This document shows, one piece after another, positions 5,429 through 6,955 of a DNA stretch of 6,955 nucleotides (position 1 is the first letter of the stretch; the number at the start of each line of letters is the position of its first letter). The notes under the pieces were generated by a model. It did not search any database. It saw only the letters and a list, made by a program, of their open reading frames with translations, and had not been told where the DNA came from. Made by a program: the position numbers and the translations under genes. Source of the stretch: Candidatus Eiseniibacteriota bacterium (GTDB lineage Bacteria > JAFGKV01); contig JALOPK010000175.1 of NCBI GenBank assembly GCA_025453925.1, positions 1 to 6,955 on the forward strand, given 5' to 3'.

Positions 5429-5671
5429 GTGCGTGCAACCTTCGCAATGCTCTGGCACTACTGGAAACGCTTCGGCCACACGTTCGGCCGTGCGCAGACA
5501 CAACTTGTCCTCGCCCTATCGTACTTCCTCGTGTTCGGTCCGGGGCGGCTTGTCATCGTCCTGCGACGGCTGGATCCCCTGGCGAAGCGATTCCCGGATC
5601 CGGGGTCGACGTTCTACGCCGGCAAGGACGAATCCCCCACGGACATGGCGGCATATCTCAAGCAGTTCTAG
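5429..5671 (+). CDS. Small single-span membrane protein upstream of the carbamoyltransferase (SxtJ-like)
   Basis: The product has 80 residues from the GTG at 5429 (ATG 5447 would give 74). An N-terminal aromatic and basic stretch (MLWHYWKRFGHTFGR, residues 7-21) precedes one hydrophobic segment at about residues 24-46 (LVLALSYFLVFGPG and LVIVL). RRLDPLAKRF follows on what should be the cytoplasmic side, then a polar tail ending in DMAAYLKQF. From memory, short proteins with this pattern (one or two spans, a G/P-rich turn, then an R/K-rich DPL motif and a terminal F) are common directly beside carbamoyltransferases, and SxtJ of the saxitoxin cluster is the nearest named type. It ends 18 bp before the carbamoyltransferase start and shares its promoter, so it probably anchors or positions that enzyme at the membrane. 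The family link rests on recall and context; the membrane segment is visible directly. Confidence 0.65.
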   Translation: MRATFAMLWHYWKRFGHTFGRAQTQLVLALSYFLVFGPGRLVIVLRRLDPLAKRFPDPGSTFYAGKDESPTDMAAYLKQF

Positions 5672-5689
5672 CCTCGACGTGGAGATCGC

Positions 5690-6955
5690 ATGAACATCCT
5701 AGGTATCAGCTGCTTCTACCATGATTCCGCGGCCTGCCTCATCCAGGACGGCCTGCTGGTCGCCGCCGCCCACGAGGAGCGTTTCACGCGGATTCGGCAC
5801 GACCACGATTTCCCAAAACAGGCTATCGCCTACTGCCTGAAGCAGGGCGGCATCACCTCGCGGGATCTTGACTACGTGGCCTTCTACGACAAGCCGTTCG
5901 TGAAATTCGAGCGAATCCTGATGACCTATCTGGCGACCTTCCCAAGGAGTTTCTCCTCGTTCACCAAGGCCGTTCCACTCTGGTTACGGAAGAAGCTCTG
6001 GATGCGCCAGCTCATCCACAAGGAACTGGACTTCGACGGGAAGATCGTGTTCACGGAGCACCATCAGTCCCACGCGGCCAGCGCTTTCCTCTACAGCCCG
6101 TTCGAAGAGGCCGCCATCCTCACGCTGGATGGCGTGGGTGAGTGGGCGACCGCGTCGTTGGGTGAAGGAAAGGGCACGACGATCCGGCTTCTCGATCAGA
6201 TCAAGTTCCCGCACTCGCTGGGGTTGCTCTACTCCGCTTTCACCCACTACCTGGGCTTCAAGGTGAACTCCGCGGAGTACAAGGTCATGGGGCTCGCTCC
6301 CTACGGAGAACCGAAGTACTACGACAAGATCATGGGTGAGATGATCTCCGTCCGGGAGGACGGATCGTTCAGACTCAACATGAAGTACTTCGCGTATGAT
6401 TACGGTCTTAGCATGACGAACAAGGCGTTTGCAGATTTCTTCGGTTTCCCGCCCCGCAAGTCCGAGACGAAGCTCGAGCAGCATCACAAGGACATCGCGA
6501 TGAGCGTGCAGCGGGTCACCGAGGAGGTTGTGCTGCGCATGGCCCGGCATGTGCACGCGCTCACCGGGCACCCGTACCTCTGCATGGCGGGGGGCGTTGC
6601 CCTCAATTGTGTCGCCAACGGCCGGGTCCTTCGGGAGGGGCCCTTCAAGGATCTCTTCGTACAGCCCGCGGCCGGCGATGCCGGTGGGGCCTTGGGAGCG
6701 GCGGGGTTCGTGTATCACACCCTGCTTGGCAATCGGCGGAATGGCAACTGGTCCAGCGCCTTCCTCGGCCCCGAGTTCAGCGACGACGAGATCGAGCGCT
6801 ATTTGACCGGCCAGCCGGTCTCCTTCTCGGTGTGCGACGATGCGCAGCGCTATCGGACCTCTCACACGATCTCCTTCACGAAGCACAGCCGGAATGACCT
6901 TTTGGAGCACACATCGCGGCTCATCGAACAGCAAAAGGTCGTCGGGTGGTTCCAG
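5690..6955 (+). CDS. Carbamoyltransferase, NodU/CmcH/TobZ family (first 422 residues, cut by the right edge)
   Basis: The ATG at 5690 has GGAG 5 nt upstream, and the frame stays open for 422 codons to the window end. The family transfers a carbamoyl group from carbamoyl phosphate, through a carbamoyl-adenylate made with ATP, to a hydroxyl of a sugar or metabolite. The start ILGISCFYHDSAACLIQDG is the typical ASKHA-type opening. HHQSH (124-128) and LTLDG (144-148) supply His124, His128 and Asp147, matching the metal ligands His114, His118 and Asp137 of TobZ; Asp330 in PAAGDAGGALG matches its fourth ligand. KVMGLAPYG (198-206) and GGVALNCVANG (311-321) are further family hallmarks. The visible end, KVVGWFQ, is where the C-terminal carbamoyltransferase domain begins; relatives are about 580-620 residues long, so roughly 70% is present. 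The acceptor cannot be told: Nod-factor, antibiotic, saxitoxin and envelope-glycan relatives all exist. It is co-transcribed with the small membrane protein. Confidence 0.95.
   Translation, partial: MNILGISCFYHDSAACLIQDGLLVAAAHEERFTRIRHDHDFPKQAIAYCLKQGGITSRDLDYVAFYDKPFVKFERILMTYLATFPRSFSSFTKAVPLWLRKKLWMRQLIHKELDFDGKIVFTEHHQSHAASAFLYSPFEEAAILTLDGVGEWATASLGEGKGTTIRLLDQIKFPHSLGLLYSAFTHYLGFKVNSAEYKVMGLAPYGEPKYYDKIMGEMISVREDGSFRLNMKYFAYDYGLSMTNKAFADFFGFPPRKSETKLEQHHKDIAMSVQRVTEEVVLRMARHVHALTGHPYLCMAGGVALNCVANGRVLREGPFKDLFVQPAAGDAGGALGAAGFVYHTLLGNRRNGNWSSAFLGPEFSDDEIERYLTGQPVSFSVCDDAQRYRTSHTISFTKHSRNDLLEHTSRLIEQQKVVGWFQ

Noticed and set aside
4584-5501. Minus-strand open frame (305 codons) over the second transglutaminase-like gene
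   Set aside because: It is antisense to a better-supported gene, rich in Ser/Arg/Pro as shadow frames are, and without a ribosome binding site or motif.
5984-6934. Long minus-strand open frame (316 codons) opposite the carbamoyltransferase
   Set aside because: The plus strand here encodes an unmistakable carbamoyltransferase with its metal ligands. The antisense frame has no recognisable motif and is a by-product of GC-rich codon usage.
1-6955. CRISPR array, tRNA/rRNA genes, insertion sequence or prophage genes
   Set aside because: I found no regularly spaced repeats, no tRNA-like cloverleaf with conserved arms, and no transposase, integrase or phage-like protein on either strand.

Overview
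The window comes from a bacterial chromosome that is GC-rich (about 60% judged by eye, strongly G/C at third codon positions). Shine-Dalgarno motifs and sigma70-type promoter hexamers are recognisable. The gene families present (a divergent Fpg/Nei glycosylase, exported CBM20-like and transglutaminase-like proteins, a NodU/CmcH-type carbamoyltransferase) fit a free-living bacterium with much exported protein, possibly a poorly cultured lineage near the Bacteroidetes/FCB or deltaproteobacterial groups. That placement is inference; no rRNA or marker gene is present. I saw no tRNA, rRNA, CRISPR array, insertion sequence or phage gene.

Layout: (1) 1-370, minus strand, the first 123 residues of a radical SAM protein that runs off the left edge. 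(2) 371-496, a divergent intergenic region with a good promoter for (3) 497-1345, plus strand, an Fpg/Nei-family DNA glycosylase of the subfamily with a GSK-type loop in place of the usual PRRFG motif. (4) 1346-1470, a short convergent gap with inverted repeats. (5) 1471-2184, minus strand, a small exported protein made of two tandem CBM20-like starch-binding domains and nothing else. (6) 2185-2761, a 577-bp divergent region without a convincing gene, holding three perfect inverted repeats packed in 52 bp, a tandem octamer and a promoter reading right. (7) 2762-3904 and 3901-5280, two translationally coupled exported proteins: a transglutaminase-like protein with its Cys and His, then a paralogous protein whose transglutaminase core has lost both and which ends in a thioredoxin-like domain without CXXC. 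(8) 5281-5428, an intergenic region with the best promoter of the window. (9) 5429-5671, an 80-residue single-span membrane protein. (10) 5690-6955, a carbamoyltransferase cut by the right edge.

Functional units: genes 7 form one coupled pair, probably exported and acting together on a protein or peptide substrate outside the cytoplasm. From memory, Bacteroidetes carry a single long chain with the same domain order, so this pair looks like a split form of that protein. Genes 9 and 10 form a second unit, a carbamoyl-transfer module with its own promoter, probably modifying a glycan or small metabolite. The glycosylase and the CBM20 protein appear to be single-gene units. The most interesting parts are the catalytic/pseudo-catalytic transglutaminase pair and the triple inverted-repeat cluster at 2345-2396.
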